The notes under the pieces: generated by a model
Seen by the model: the letters and a program-made list of their open reading frames with translations, nothing else
What the model was told of the DNA's origin: nothing
Database searches by the model: none
Origin: Sphingomonadales bacterium
GTDB taxonomy: Bacteria > Pseudomonadota > Alphaproteobacteria > Sphingomonadales > Sphingomonadaceae
Assembly (NCBI GenBank): GCA_025352685.1
Contig: JANXSN010000031.1
Span: 1 to 42,207 of the forward strand
DNA length: 42,207 bases
Direction of reading: 5' to 3'
Made by a program: the position numbers and the translations under genes
Shown: piece by piece, positions 34,414 through 42,207 of the stretch
How positions within the stretch are numbered: position 1 is the stretch's first letter
Layout of the letters: every line of letters starts with the position of its first letter

Positions 34414-37243
34414 GCCGCTGACGACCCTGACGTCGGAAGATCTCGCCAAACGTGGTATCAACACGATCGCCGATGCGATCCAGTCGCTGTCGAACAACAA
34501 CGCCGGAGCTCTACCGACCGCGTTCACGGCAAACGGTGCTTTTGCCGCAGGCGCCTCGGGCGCGTCGTTGCGCGGTCTGACGACATCGTCCACACTGGTG
34601 CTGTTCGACGGACTGCGAGCGGCTTTTTACCCGCTTGCGGATGACGGTACGCGCAATTTCGTCGATCTCAATACGATCCCCGACGCAATCGTCGACCGCG
34701 TGCAGGTCCTTAAGGACGGCGCGTCGTCGACCTATGGCGCCGACGCCGTTGCGGGCGTGATCAACATTATCCTCAAGAAGGAAATCAAGGGGTTTAATGC
34801 CGATTTATCAGCGGGTATTTCCGAGCGCGGAGACTCGCCGGAACAGCGCGTTTCGCTGACGTATGGTTACGGCGACCTGGCCGAACAAGGCTTCAACATC
34901 TACGTCAACGGCGAATATCAAAACAACGGCGAATTGAAGAACCGGGATCGCGGTTTTCCCTACAACACTGCCGATTTGAGCAGCCTTTGCGCCACCGGTC
35001 TAGGGGGAGCTCGCACCTGTCGAACCAATAGCGTGGTCAACGGCATTCAATTCGACGGTCAATTTTTGACTCCAGGTAGTAACACCGCGGGCACGATCGT
35101 CCCCGTCGTCAGGGCAGTCGATGCAACCGGTGCACCGGCCGTCGATGCACTGGGCAATCCAAGTGCATGGCAACTCCTCAATCCTGCTGCAGGGTGCCGT
35201 ACCCTGACGTCCGTCACATTGACCCCGGCGCAACAGCAGACAGATGCGGCAAACCCCTTCGCAGCCACACAGTGTCTTCAGGACAACATTTCCCGGTATG
35301 CCGTCATCTCGCCCAGTCAAGAGCGGCTGGGGGCCACTGCACACCTGACGGTCCGCCTGGGTGATCGGGCGGAAGCCTACGCACTGGCCACCTATTACCA
35401 GAGTCGGACAGAATATGGCGGTCCGCCATCAAATGTACTCAACATCACGACGCCCGGGCCGACGGGCCTGACCTCTGATACCAGGCTTGGATCGGGCACT
35501 GACTTGACGTTGCCGGTTTACGTGTGTCCTCAACGCGTCAATTGCACGGCCGTGAACGGTGTTCTGAACCCGAACAACCCGTTTGCTGCTGCTGGATTTG
35601 GTGCGCAGATTCGTTACAATCTCGCCGACAACGTGCAGGACAATATTTCGTTCAGCCGTACATATCGCGGCGCCGCAGGTGTGTCGGGAAGCTTTGGTAA
35701 CGACTGGAATTACAAGGCGGACGTCACAGCGATGCGTACCGACCTTACGTCAACTTCGACGGGATACATCTTCGTCCAACATCTCCTCGACGTCATTGCA
35801 GATGGGAGTTATAATTTCGTCAATCCTGCCGCGAACTCGGCGGCAACGATCAACTATTTGACCCCTGCTAACGTGAGCAAGGCAAATTCGCAGCTCTACC
35901 AGGGGCAGGTGAGTTTGACGCACGGCTTCTTCGAATTGCCAGGCGGGACGCTCCAGGTCGGCGTCGGCGGTGCAGTCCGCTACGAATCGATCTACGATCC
36001 GAGTGCCAACCCCGATTCGAACGGCCCGACGCAGCGCTTTTTTGTTCTCAACCCGGTCGGAGCGATTGGTCACCGCACCGTGTACTCTGGTTATGTCGAA
36101 GCAGACATCCCGATTGTGAAGCAGCTTGATATTAACTTGGGCGGACGCTACGACAGCTACTCGTCGGGTCAAAAGGCGTTTTCGCCGAAAGTCCAGGTTA
36201 AGTTTCAGCCGATCCACCAATTGGCGCTAAGGGGCAGTTGGTCACGGGGCTTCCGTATTCCCAGCTTCTCTGAAGCCAACGGATTGCCGACGACGGGTTT
36301 CATCACCCTCAACGCCCCAACCGATTTCCAGGCCCAACATGGCAATAATACCTACGGGCAGAATTATTCGCTCGGGCTAACGACCGTTGGTACAGTGGGC
36401 TTGAAGCCCGAGAGATCGACTAACATTACCGCAGGCGTCGTTTTTCAACCAGTTCCTTGGTTCAGCATGACGGCCGATTATTTCAGCATTGAAAAGACCG
36501 ACCTCATCGTCGGGAACGATTATAATCGTGCGATCGCGGCATATTATGCCGGTCAGCCTATCCCTGCGGGATTTGTCGTGACACCCGACGTACCGGATCC
36601 CCAGTTTCCCGCTGCACGCCCTCGCATCCAGTTTATCCAATACGGGTTTGTGAACGCCAATAAGCAAAAGATCAGCGGTATCGATCTGGCGGCGAATGCC
36701 CGTATTCCGGTTAAGGACGATGTGACGTTCACCAGCCGCTTGGAGGCGACGTACGTCATCAAGTACACGCAGACGAACGGCAGTGTCGTCCAACGCTTCG
36801 ACGGAACCCTGGGGCCGTATGTGATTACCTCGGCATCGGGAACGCCAAAGTGGCGGGGGAGTTGGCAAAACACGCTGGACACTGGCACTTTCGCGCTCAC
36901 CGCAACGGTCAACTATACCAGTGGGTATGAAAATACTGCCGAAGATGCTGGCAGTACGCGCGGCGATTGCTTGGGCAGCGCAGCAAGCGCCGGCATCCCT
37001 GCAACATATAGAGATGGCGTTACTCCGATTGTGTGCAACACGAAGGCGTTCGTTGACGTCGACCTAGCGGGTAGCATCAGGGTCAACGAGAAATTCACGT
37101 TCTACGCAAACGTACTGAACCTGTTTAACGTCAGTGCGCCGTACGATCCCACCACCTATGGCGGATACCAATACAACCCGGCATGGGCCAACGCGGGGAT
37201 TGTCGGTCGATACTTCAGAGCCGGGGCACGCGTGAAGTTTTAA
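34226..37243 (+). CDS. TonB-dependent outer-membrane receptor
   Basis: 1005 residues from ATG 34226, chosen because GAGGA ends 5 nt upstream; ATGs at 34214 and 34220 are alternatives. A signal peptide (M-Y-R-T-V-F-S-A-L-L-S-T ... H-A) is followed by D-D-V-I-V-V-T-G-S, the TonB-box-like start. The plug domain has S-L-R-G-L, N-T-I-P and the D-G-A-S-S-T-Y-G-A-D-A-V-A-G-V-I-N-I-I hallmark near residues 165-190. The barrel ends in aromatic F (...R-A-G-A-R-V-K-F), as required for outer-membrane insertion. The ligand is unknown; a peptide or similar compound processed by the neighbouring hydrolase is a guess from context. Confidence 0.94.
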   Translation: MYRTVFSALLSTSCLAGMLLTSQVAHARSPAQPAAAGSAEDAAKDDVIVVTGSILRVGKETALPLTTLTSEDLAKRGINTIADAIQSLSNNNAGALPTAFTANGAFAAGASGASLRGLTTSSTLVLFDGLRAAFYPLADDGTRNFVDLNTIPDAIVDRVQVLKDGASSTYGADAVAGVINIILKKEIKGFNADLSAGISERGDSPEQRVSLTYGYGDLAEQGFNIYVNGEYQNNGELKNRDRGFPYNTADLSSLCATGLGGARTCRTNSVVNGIQFDGQFLTPGSNTAGTIVPVVRAVDATGAPAVDALGNPSAWQLLNPAAGCRTLTSVTLTPAQQQTDAANPFAATQCLQDNISRYAVISPSQERLGATAHLTVRLGDRAEAYALATYYQSRTEYGGPPSNVLNITTPGPTGLTSDTRLGSGTDLTLPVYVCPQRVNCTAVNGVLNPNNPFAAAGFGAQIRYNLADNVQDNISFSRTYRGAAGVSGSFGNDWNYKADVTAMRTDLTSTSTGYIFVQHLLDVIADGSYNFVNPAANSAATINYLTPANVSKANSQLYQGQVSLTHGFFELPGGTLQVGVGGAVRYESIYDPSANPDSNGPTQRFFVLNPVGAIGHRTVYSGYVEADIPIVKQLDINLGGRYDSYSSGQKAFSPKVQVKFQPIHQLALRGSWSRGFRIPSFSEANGLPTTGFITLNAPTDFQAQHGNNTYGQNYSLGLTTVGTVGLKPERSTNITAGVVFQPVPWFSMTADYFSIEKTDLIVGNDYNRAIAAYYAGQPIPAGFVVTPDVPDPQFPAARPRIQFIQYGFVNANKQKISGIDLAANARIPVKDDVTFTSRLEATYVIKYTQTNGSVVQRFDGTLGPYVITSASGTPKWRGSWQNTLDTGTFALTATVNYTSGYENTAEDAGSTRGDCLGSAASAGIPATYRDGVTPIVCNTKAFVDVDLAGSIRVNEKFTFYANVLNLFNVSAPYDPTTYGGYQYNPAWANAGIVGRYFRAGARVKF

Positions 37244-37248
37244 CGCTT

Positions 37249-37272
37249 AAATCACCACGAAAACGGTGGTTT
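37249..37272 (+). terminator. possible weak terminator after the TonB receptor
   Basis: AAATCACC (37249-37256) pairs with GGTGGTTT (37265-37272) with one T:G wobble around an 8-nt loop, 6 nt after the stop; only three T follow, so this is tentative. Confidence 0.35.
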
Positions 37273-38169
37273 ACCTAGTCTCTGGTGCGTTCGGGCCGGG
37301 TCACAAGGTGGGCGAATGGCGAGCGGGGCGACTTCATCGCGCGTCCGCGCCATTCGCTCCTTGGGCACGATCTGGCAGAGCTTCGTCAGGCCTATCATGC
37401 TTTGGGAGCCAGTGTTGCCGGGTTTGAGGTCGCGGAACTTTTGAGTTCCGTTGGGCATTTTTCAAACGACAACCTCACCAATGCCCATAATTGCGATTTG
37501 GGCCATCCACGGGCGGTGTCGACGCGGTTGGTGAGCGTATTGCCGACTTGCCTGAAGGTCCTTGGGTTGCCGTGTTTGTTACGCTTCATATCGAGAGACA
37601 CCCGAGCAGCCTGCCGTCGCTTATGAGCTACCCCGGCCCGACGTCGGCATTCCATGCCGTCGACCAGATTGCCGAGATCAAGCACGTAGACTTGGCCCCG
37701 CTTCTCGTCGGCATCGCGAAATCGCATGACCGCGAAGTTCATGCTGAAGCCACCTGTTGCCTTAGGCTGTCCCGGTTGTGGCGGCGCCCGCCGGCGAAAC
37801 GAACTTGGGAACTTGCTGCGGTATCGGTGCCACATTGGCGATGCTATTTAGCCGACAGGATGCCGGCGGCGTAGCTTGTTGCTCGGGAACGCGGTTTTGA
37901 ATCGGCATTGCGCGCGCTGGGTGAAAGCGCCGCGCTTTGTCGAGAACAGTGGGGCAAGCTTGCTGATACTTTGGACGGCATCGGCGGGCGCAAATATTAA
38001 GTGCAGCCAAGGATGAGGCGGTGGGCCGGTCCGAACCGTTGCCAACGCTTTTGACGCGGGCCCCGATTAATCCAGAAGCCGCATCTCAGAGAGAACTGCG
38101 CGATGCCCGAATGATAGCTGTGTACCAGCGCCATTCGCCATTGAAAATTGGAGGCCGAATTATCGTATT
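37273..38169. other. about 900 bp without an identifiable gene
   Basis: Frames of 60-146 codons occur on both strands (for example minus 37835-37395, plus 37285-37626), but none gives a protein I recognise and none has convincing start context. A short frame ending at 38000 (R-E-R-G-F-E-S-A-L-R-A-L-G-E-S-A-A-L) has protein-like composition and might be a gene remnant. Given the decayed genes on its right side, this is probably degraded former coding DNA. Confidence 0.4.
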
Positions 38170-38515
38170 GTGACCCAGGTCAATCAACCTTTGCCAGGCG
38201 ACGACGCGTCGACTGTAGCGGATTTTGTAGAGACCGCCGTCGTCGGTAACCGTCCTTCAGGCCGCGGACACCTGATTATCGGTATTGGCGCTTCGGCGGA
38301 CGATCTTGCGGCCTATCAGTCATTCTTCAAGGCCATGCCCGACCACAGTGGCGTGGCGTTCGTCCTGGTTCAGCATCTTGACCCAACCCACGAGAGCGCC
38401 GCCTTGCCGGTCGTACAGGCGTTTGATGGGACGATTACTGCGCCCAACACCGGTTTCAGTCATCCCGCCGGATGCAATCTTGAAGATCGTTGATGGCGTG
38501 CTTCGCGTGGTCAAC
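38170..38515 (+). pseudogene. CheB-type methylesterase N-terminal fragment, frameshifted
   Basis: GTG 38170 leads to H-L-I-I-G-I-G-A-S-A-D-D-L-A-A-Y-Q-S-F-F and G-V-A-F-V-L-V-Q-H-L-D-P-T-H-E-S, the start of a CheB catalytic domain as found in CheB-CheR-PAS signalling hybrids. The frame ends at TGA 38491-38493. From 38459 the next frame carries V-I-P-P-D-A-I-L-K-I-V-D-G-V-L-R-V, the expected continuation, and then loses similarity. The glycine pair of G-A-S-A-G-G has become D-D. The rest of the CheB domain and all CheR sequence are missing. Confidence 0.7.
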
Positions 38516-38639
38516 GGTCGATCGGGCGTTTATGGCGAGCGCGCTGTGCCATCGTTTTGCCTTTGGTTCCCGACTTTGGGTCGCTTCGCCCCGGAAGCGG
38601 ATCAGGCAAAGCAAGCACCCGATCAACCCCGTGGCCGCA

Positions 38640-38777
38640 TTCAGGGTCCTTGTCGTCGCGGACGAACCGATGATTGCCATGGTCGTCGAAGATTCCATCG
38701 AGATGCTCGGTTACACGGTTGTCGCGCCCGTGGCACAGCGCCACGAAGCCATATTCTTCAAAACAGCTCGAAGTTGA
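38640..38777 (+). pseudogene. response-regulator receiver domain fragment
   Basis: The frame reads F-R-V-L-V-V-A-D-E-P-M-I-A-M-V-V-E-D-S-I-E-M-L-G-Y-T-V-V-A-P-V-A and stops at 38777. This is the first beta-alpha-beta unit of a receiver domain, with D-E of the acidic pocket; the phospho-acceptor aspartate and everything after it are absent. No start codon with a ribosome-binding site precedes it. It sits 60 bp before the HWE kinase gene, where a partner regulator would be expected. Confidence 0.65.
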
Positions 38778-38837
38778 GCTCCACCAGATGTACAAGCGGG
38801 TTCAAACGCTCAGGCCCACGTCGATCGGTGAAAACCA

Positions 38838-39839
38838 TTGAAAAAAAGAAATTCGGAATCCGGAAACTGGAAGATCAAGCAATTACGGTTTGCACTCGAC
38901 GCCGCGGGCGTCGCGCTTTGGGCATGGAACGTCGATGACGACCGACTGACGATGGATCAACGCGGTTTCGAACTTTGGGGCGTGCCGGTCAGTGACCTCG
39001 TAAAATTTGAAGAATTGTCGGCGCATATTCATCCGGCTGACCGTGACCGAGTCCAAGCCGCTTTTGCTGCCACGCGCGCTGTCGTCGGAGCCTATGAGAT
39101 CGACTTCAGAATCCTGATCGGCGAAGACGTTCGGTGGATATCTGCCCGAGGACAAGGCGATGATGCCGGGATCGCTGATCAGAAGATGTTCGGTATTTTT
39201 CTCGATGTCACGGGGCGCAAGCAGGCCGAAGAGGGGCATGAACTCCTGGCGGGTGAAATGAGCCACAGGGTCAAGAACCTGTTGGCGATCGCAACGGGTC
39301 TGACACACATCAGCTCCCGCTCAACGACCACAGCCGCCGAAATGGCTCATGAACTGACTTTGCGCCTGACGGCGCTTGGGCGTGCTCACGATCTGGTCAG
39401 GCCGTTACCGGGCGCGGAAGGCCGCGCTGCCTTACTCGGCGACCTGCTGACCGTCCTGCTCGCGCCTTACGACGACCTCGGCGCGTTTTCGGAACGGATC
39501 CGCGTTGCAGTGCCCCGTATGGGGGTCGGTGAGCGCGCGGCGACGACGCTTGCCCTGATTGTGCATGAACTGGCCACGAACTCAGTCAAATACGGTGCCT
39601 TGTCGGTGGAAACGGGGACGTTGGACGTATCGTGCCTAGCTGAAGACGCGGATGCTGTCATCGTATGGACGGAATGTGGCGCCCCCCCCGTCGTCGCGCC
39701 GCAAGATCTGACAGGTTTCGGCAGCAAGCTCGTTGCTCGCAGCATCACCGGTCAGCTTGGCGGATCAATCGACTATAATTGGTCCTCGGTCGGACTTATC
39801 GTGACGCTTCGCATGCGCAAGGACCGACTGTCGGCGTGA
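38838..39839 (+). CDS. PAS domain HWE-family sensor histidine kinase
   Basis: 333 residues from TTG 38838. A soluble PAS domain spans about residues 16-130 (F-A-L-D-A-A-G-V-A-L-W-A-W-N-V to F-L-D-V-T-G-R-K-Q-A-E). The HWE kinase core follows: E-M-S-H143-R-V-K-N-L-L-A-I-A phospho-acceptor box, H-E-L-A-T-N-S-V-K-Y-G-A-L N-box, and V-W-T-E-C-G-A-P-P, the W-x-E motif that names the family. A G-F-G-S-K-L-V G-box is present. There is no transmembrane segment, so a cytosolic signal (light, redox or ligand via PAS) is likely. Its former neighbours, CheB-like and receiver proteins, are broken, so its partner must be elsewhere if it is still active. Confidence 0.9.
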   Translation: MKKRNSESGNWKIKQLRFALDAAGVALWAWNVDDDRLTMDQRGFELWGVPVSDLVKFEELSAHIHPADRDRVQAAFAATRAVVGAYEIDFRILIGEDVRWISARGQGDDAGIADQKMFGIFLDVTGRKQAEEGHELLAGEMSHRVKNLLAIATGLTHISSRSTTTAAEMAHELTLRLTALGRAHDLVRPLPGAEGRAALLGDLLTVLLAPYDDLGAFSERIRVAVPRMGVGERAATTLALIVHELATNSVKYGALSVETGTLDVSCLAEDADAVIVWTECGAPPVVAPQDLTGFGSKLVARSITGQLGGSIDYNWSSVGLIVTLRMRKDRLSA

Positions 39840-40218
39840 CGCTGGATCCGTGCATCGGCCCGATGTCACCTGACAGGCTCTGTCGGGGAAAGGGGCTCCC
39901 CACGGCAGCGAGCTTCTGGCGGCTGGCACCGCCAATGCAAATGCAGCCTGACACGCCGTTTTGGTCGTCCACGGCTGAGCTGAAATGACCTTCTGATCCG
40001 CCGGGAGCCAATGCCGTAGGTCCGGTTCACGCTGTTACGGCGCAACGCCGACGGCATACCTTTCGAGCGCCCGATCTTGCGATAGGCGCGTGCCTTTGGT
40101 GGCAGTGGTTTGGGGCGATGGTTGATACCGGGCGCCCGCAGCTCTCGCCTTTACGCACACCCACCCATCTGTGAGGGATCTTGACGCGAGCCGGAAGTGC
40201 GCCTGGCCAACCGGGAAT
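39840..40218. other. gene-free interval after the HWE kinase
   Basis: No recognisable coding sequence on either strand; a short GGGGAAAGGGGCTCCCC hairpin-like stretch near 39885-39902 has no T-run. Nothing further seen. Confidence 0.35.
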
Positions 40219-40884
40219 TCACCGGCGCCAATGGTTACGTGCCTTTGCACCCGGATCGAGCGCTGCCATCAGCCCCGTTGCAGCGGCTGCGGCCCGGTGG
40301 CCGAGTTCCTGTCTCGCCTCGTTCGAGAAGCGGTAATGGACTCCTCCAAGTGTGCGGCTGTAGCTGACTTCCTTAACCCAGGCGTCAAAGCCGTGCATTC
40401 GCATCGGCACCGCATCGGTAATCGACTTCAATGCGATTTCGACCCCGCCACGCGGCGTGTCACCCACCTCGGCCTTGATGACGTCGGCCATCGCCGCAGC
40501 AGAGCCGCAGTACCCGCACCGATACTCGGGATGGTTGGGCGTGCTGATAAGCGGTACCTAACCGGGTTCAGCGAGCGTTTCGGAGTTGCCGTCGGCATCT
40601 GCATTGCGGATCGCCGTGATCGGGCGCCAGATCTGATAGTACATCTTGGCGTCGATCATGGCCAATCCTTCGTCGTAATCGACAATGTACACCTTGGCGA
40701 TCAAACGCGCGTTGTCGGCCTCGAACATCGCTGCGCCAAGTTGGCTGTTGGCCGGAGCATCGTCCTGGGAGCGGTTGGTCTCCCCTTCGACTTTTAGACC
40801 GCAGGCCATCCAGTCGGTTACGATATCGGCTCGCGCTGCGGACGCTGTGCTGAGCAGCACGGCTCCCGCAACGATGATCCGGAC
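40219..40884 (-). pseudogene. vanadium-dependent haloperoxidase/PAP2-like protein, deleted and stop-interrupted
   Basis: From 40884 the frame reads V-R-I-I-V-A-G-A-V-L-L-S-T-A-S-A-A-R-A-D, a signal peptide whose first codon is GTC rather than ATG. D-D-A-P-A-N-S-Q-L-G-A-A-M-F-E-A follows. It then jumps directly to D-A-K-M-Y-Y-Q-I-W-R-P-I-T-A-I-R-N, so roughly 200 or more residues usual for this family are missing. TAG at 40560-40558 follows, then P-L-I-S-T-P-N-H-P-E-Y-R-C-G-Y-C in the same frame to the end at 40219. The P-C-G-H-type catalytic histidine is Y here. Multiple lesions make it clearly non-functional. Confidence 0.8.
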
Positions 40885-41199
40885 AGGTCACCGTTTTTCC
40901 TGCTTGCCATCCGCTGATCCCCCTGATTTTGTACTGGGCGGAAAGTTATCGCGGGGGTGCCGCAACGCAAGTTACAAGAAATACCCGCAGCTGGCGCATC
41001 GAGTGCGACGATGCCGCCCGGCATGGGAAGTCGAGGACGACGCTGTCGCCGGCCGCTTCCATTGCCGAGGCCTGCATTTGAGCCAGCACAGCGTACTGCG
41101 CGGAAAGCACGTCTGTTGGATCGTTTTGAGGAACAAGTCGCTGGTCGGACGTTTAATCCATGACTACAAATTCGTCGGCAAAGCGCGAGAAAGATTTCG
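40885..41199. other. gene-free interval before cytochrome b561
   Basis: No supported gene on either strand. It presumably carries the promoter of the b561 gene; no clear -35/-10 pair stood out. Confidence 0.35.
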
Positions 41200-41736
41200 A
41201 TGGACCATACAAAAACGGCGAGAGACTATGGCACGGTCGCAAAGTTGCTCCACTGGTCCATTGTGGTGCTGCTTATTGCCCAATTTTCTGTGGCATGGAC
41301 AATGCCAGATATCTCGAGAGGCACGGTACCGACGGGCCTGATCGGGTGGCACTTGTCGATCGGCACGACGATTCTGGCGGTTGCGTTTTTGAGGCTGGCG
41401 TGGCGGCTTTCCCACCCAGCTCCCGGCGCGCCTCCCGCTTTGTCGCGAGCGCTCCAGCTGCTGTCGCGGGCAACACATTACGGTCTCTATGCATTGTTGC
41501 TCATCCTCCCGCTGATGGGGTGGATGAACGCATCGGCGCGCGGGTGGCCAGTGCGGCTGTTTGGAATGGTTTCACTGCCCGCGCTGGTCACGAAGGGGTC
41601 GATCTTGGGAATGCAAATGGGTGATCTCCATGCGACCGCCGCGCTCATCCTCTTAGCAGTCGTTGCCCTTCACGTTGCCGGCGCGCTCTACCACGCTTTG
41701 GTTTTACGTGACCGCACACTCCAACGAATGATCTAG
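41200..41736 (+). CDS. cytochrome b561 (CybB type)
   Basis: A 178-residue diheme integral membrane protein with four transmembrane helices (about 15-33, 50-70, 91-110, 146-168). Candidate heme-ligand histidines are H18 (L-L-H-W-S), H51 (W-H-L-S), H144 (D-L-H-A-T) and H158 (A-L-H-V-A), the arrangement of bacterial cytochromes b561, which pass electrons between quinol and superoxide or other acceptors in the inner membrane. H93 (T-H-Y-G) is another family residue. ATG 41200 has only a weak AGAAAGA ribosome-binding site. No operon partner. Confidence 0.9.
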   Translation: MDHTKTARDYGTVAKLLHWSIVVLLIAQFSVAWTMPDISRGTVPTGLIGWHLSIGTTILAVAFLRLAWRLSHPAPGAPPALSRALQLLSRATHYGLYALLLILPLMGWMNASARGWPVRLFGMVSLPALVTKGSILGMQMGDLHATAALILLAVVALHVAGALYHALVLRDRTLQRMI

Positions 41737-41905
41737 TTCGAACAGAAAGCGCAGGACGAGACGGAGCGTGTAACCCGGTCTGATCGAGCGCCATCACAAC
41801 AATGCGCGTATACAGATCTGAGGCTTGATGGCCGCAGACGCGAGTTTGAGTTCGAGGAAAGCTGTGCGGCATATGCGGCCGTATCGTAAGACATTTCGCG
41901 GGCCC

Positions 41906-42207
41906 CTAAATCTCGATTTCGGTACCGATGTCGATTACGCGGCTCGGGGGGATACAAAAATAAGCGGCCGTCTGCTCGGCGTTGCGCCGCATGAACGCAA
42001 ACATCTGCTCGCGCCAATACGCCATGCCAGCGATTTCGCGCGACGGGATGATCGTTTCGCTCCCAACGTAAAATACAAGATCTTCAAGGTCGCCTGGAAG
42101 GAGTTTTTGCTGACTGACGGCTAAAGCAAGCGCGTTGGGAACATGAATGGGTTCAACAAAACCGAACCGCAACTTGACGCGTCGCGCCTCGTCTTCAGCC
42201 GACACCT
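41906..42207 (-). CDS. kup: KUP family potassium uptake protein, C-terminal part (runs off window)
   Basis: The last 100 codons of a longer gene whose start lies beyond 42207. The sequence L-R-F-G-F-V-E-P-I-H-V-P-N-A-L, then V-F-Y-V-G-S-E-T-I-I-P-S, W-R-E-Q-M-F-A-F-M-R-R-N-A and I-P-P-S-R-V-I-D-I-G-T-E-I-E-I matches the cytoplasmic C-terminal domain of KUP K+/H+ symporters. The membrane part is outside the window. A GTG at 42205 is in frame but is internal. Confidence 0.9.
   Translation of the reverse strand, partial: VSAEDEARRVKLRFGFVEPIHVPNALALAVSQQKLLPGDLEDLVFYVGSETIIPSREIAGMAYWREQMFAFMRRNAEQTAAYFCIPPSRVIDIGTEIEI

Noticed and set aside
5226-40884. Stop-codon recoding (TAG or TAA read as an amino acid) to explain interrupted genes
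   Set aside because: TAA and TAG terminate intact core genes in the same window at normal protein ends, two different stop codons would need suppression, and several of the same genes also carry frameshifts or deletions.
1-42207. CRISPR array, prophage, toxin-antitoxin or restriction system
   Set aside because: No regularly spaced repeats, phage structural genes, methylase/endonuclease pairs or Cas motifs were found; the XRE/membrane pair lacks features of a known toxin.

Overview
The window looks like a chromosomal segment of a carotenoid-forming, polyhydroxyalkanoate-storing alphaproteobacterium, most likely Sphingomonadaceae (Sphingomonas or a close relative). The basis is a compact crtY-crtI-crtB carotenoid operon, a DUF1134 (EipA-type) envelope protein, a short-form RNase E/G encoded between maf and yacG, a class I PHA synthase with a phasin, a TonB-dependent receptor beside an S15-type hydrolase, an HWE histidine kinase, and many GTG/TTG starts in GC-rich DNA. 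Genus assignment is inference; no 16S or marker tree could be run.

Layout. 1-1050: the 3' end of an IS701-like transposase abuts a 5'-truncated CsgG-like/SH3 gene, followed by tRNA-Ser(GCT) on the minus strand. 1255-3742: eipA-like gene, pyrC and ygfZ. 3846-6018: a tightly overlapping minus-strand cluster (methyltransferase, hot-dog thioesterase, DUF2721, DUF4345) whose first gene is broken by a heptanucleotide repeat expansion and a stop codon. 6096-10617: carboxymuconolactone decarboxylase-like protein, AlaC-type aminotransferase, then divergent phaC and an unusual phasin behind a PhaR-like operator. 10727-18892: mostly core housekeeping genes (clpS, murA, thiL, hppA, infA, maf, RNase E/G, yacG), interrupted by a decayed Crp/Fnr gene and a frameshifted small gene, and closed by tRNA-Phe(GAA). 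19429-23297: a membrane protein/XRE regulator module and a large secreted M16 peptidase. 23632-30411: a small membrane protein, the crtY-crtI-LOG-crtB operon with overlapping stop/start codons and non-ATG starts, and the divergent kynB-kynU pair (formylkynurenine to anthranilate). 30870-37243: a stop-interrupted DoxX-like gene, a small periplasmic protein, a CocE/NonD-type hydrolase and a TonB-dependent receptor. 37244-42207: gene-poor DNA, remnants of a CheB-type and a receiver protein, an intact PAS-HWE histidine kinase, a wrecked vanadium haloperoxidase/PAP2-like gene, a cytochrome b561 and the 3' end of a kup potassium transporter.

The most unusual general property is the number of recognisable genes carrying one or two disabling lesions while the core genes next to them are intact: an IS truncation, a 7-bp repeat expansion, four in-frame stop codons, two frameshifts and a large internal deletion. 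TAA, TAG and TGA all serve as ordinary stops in intact neighbours, so recoding is unlikely; this reads as ongoing loss of accessory genes or, less likely, assembly error. I found no CRISPR array, prophage or defence island, and no convincing wholly new system. The best candidates for follow-up are the repeat-disrupted methyltransferase cluster, the LOG protein embedded in the carotenoid operon, and the short open frame overlapping the crtY start.
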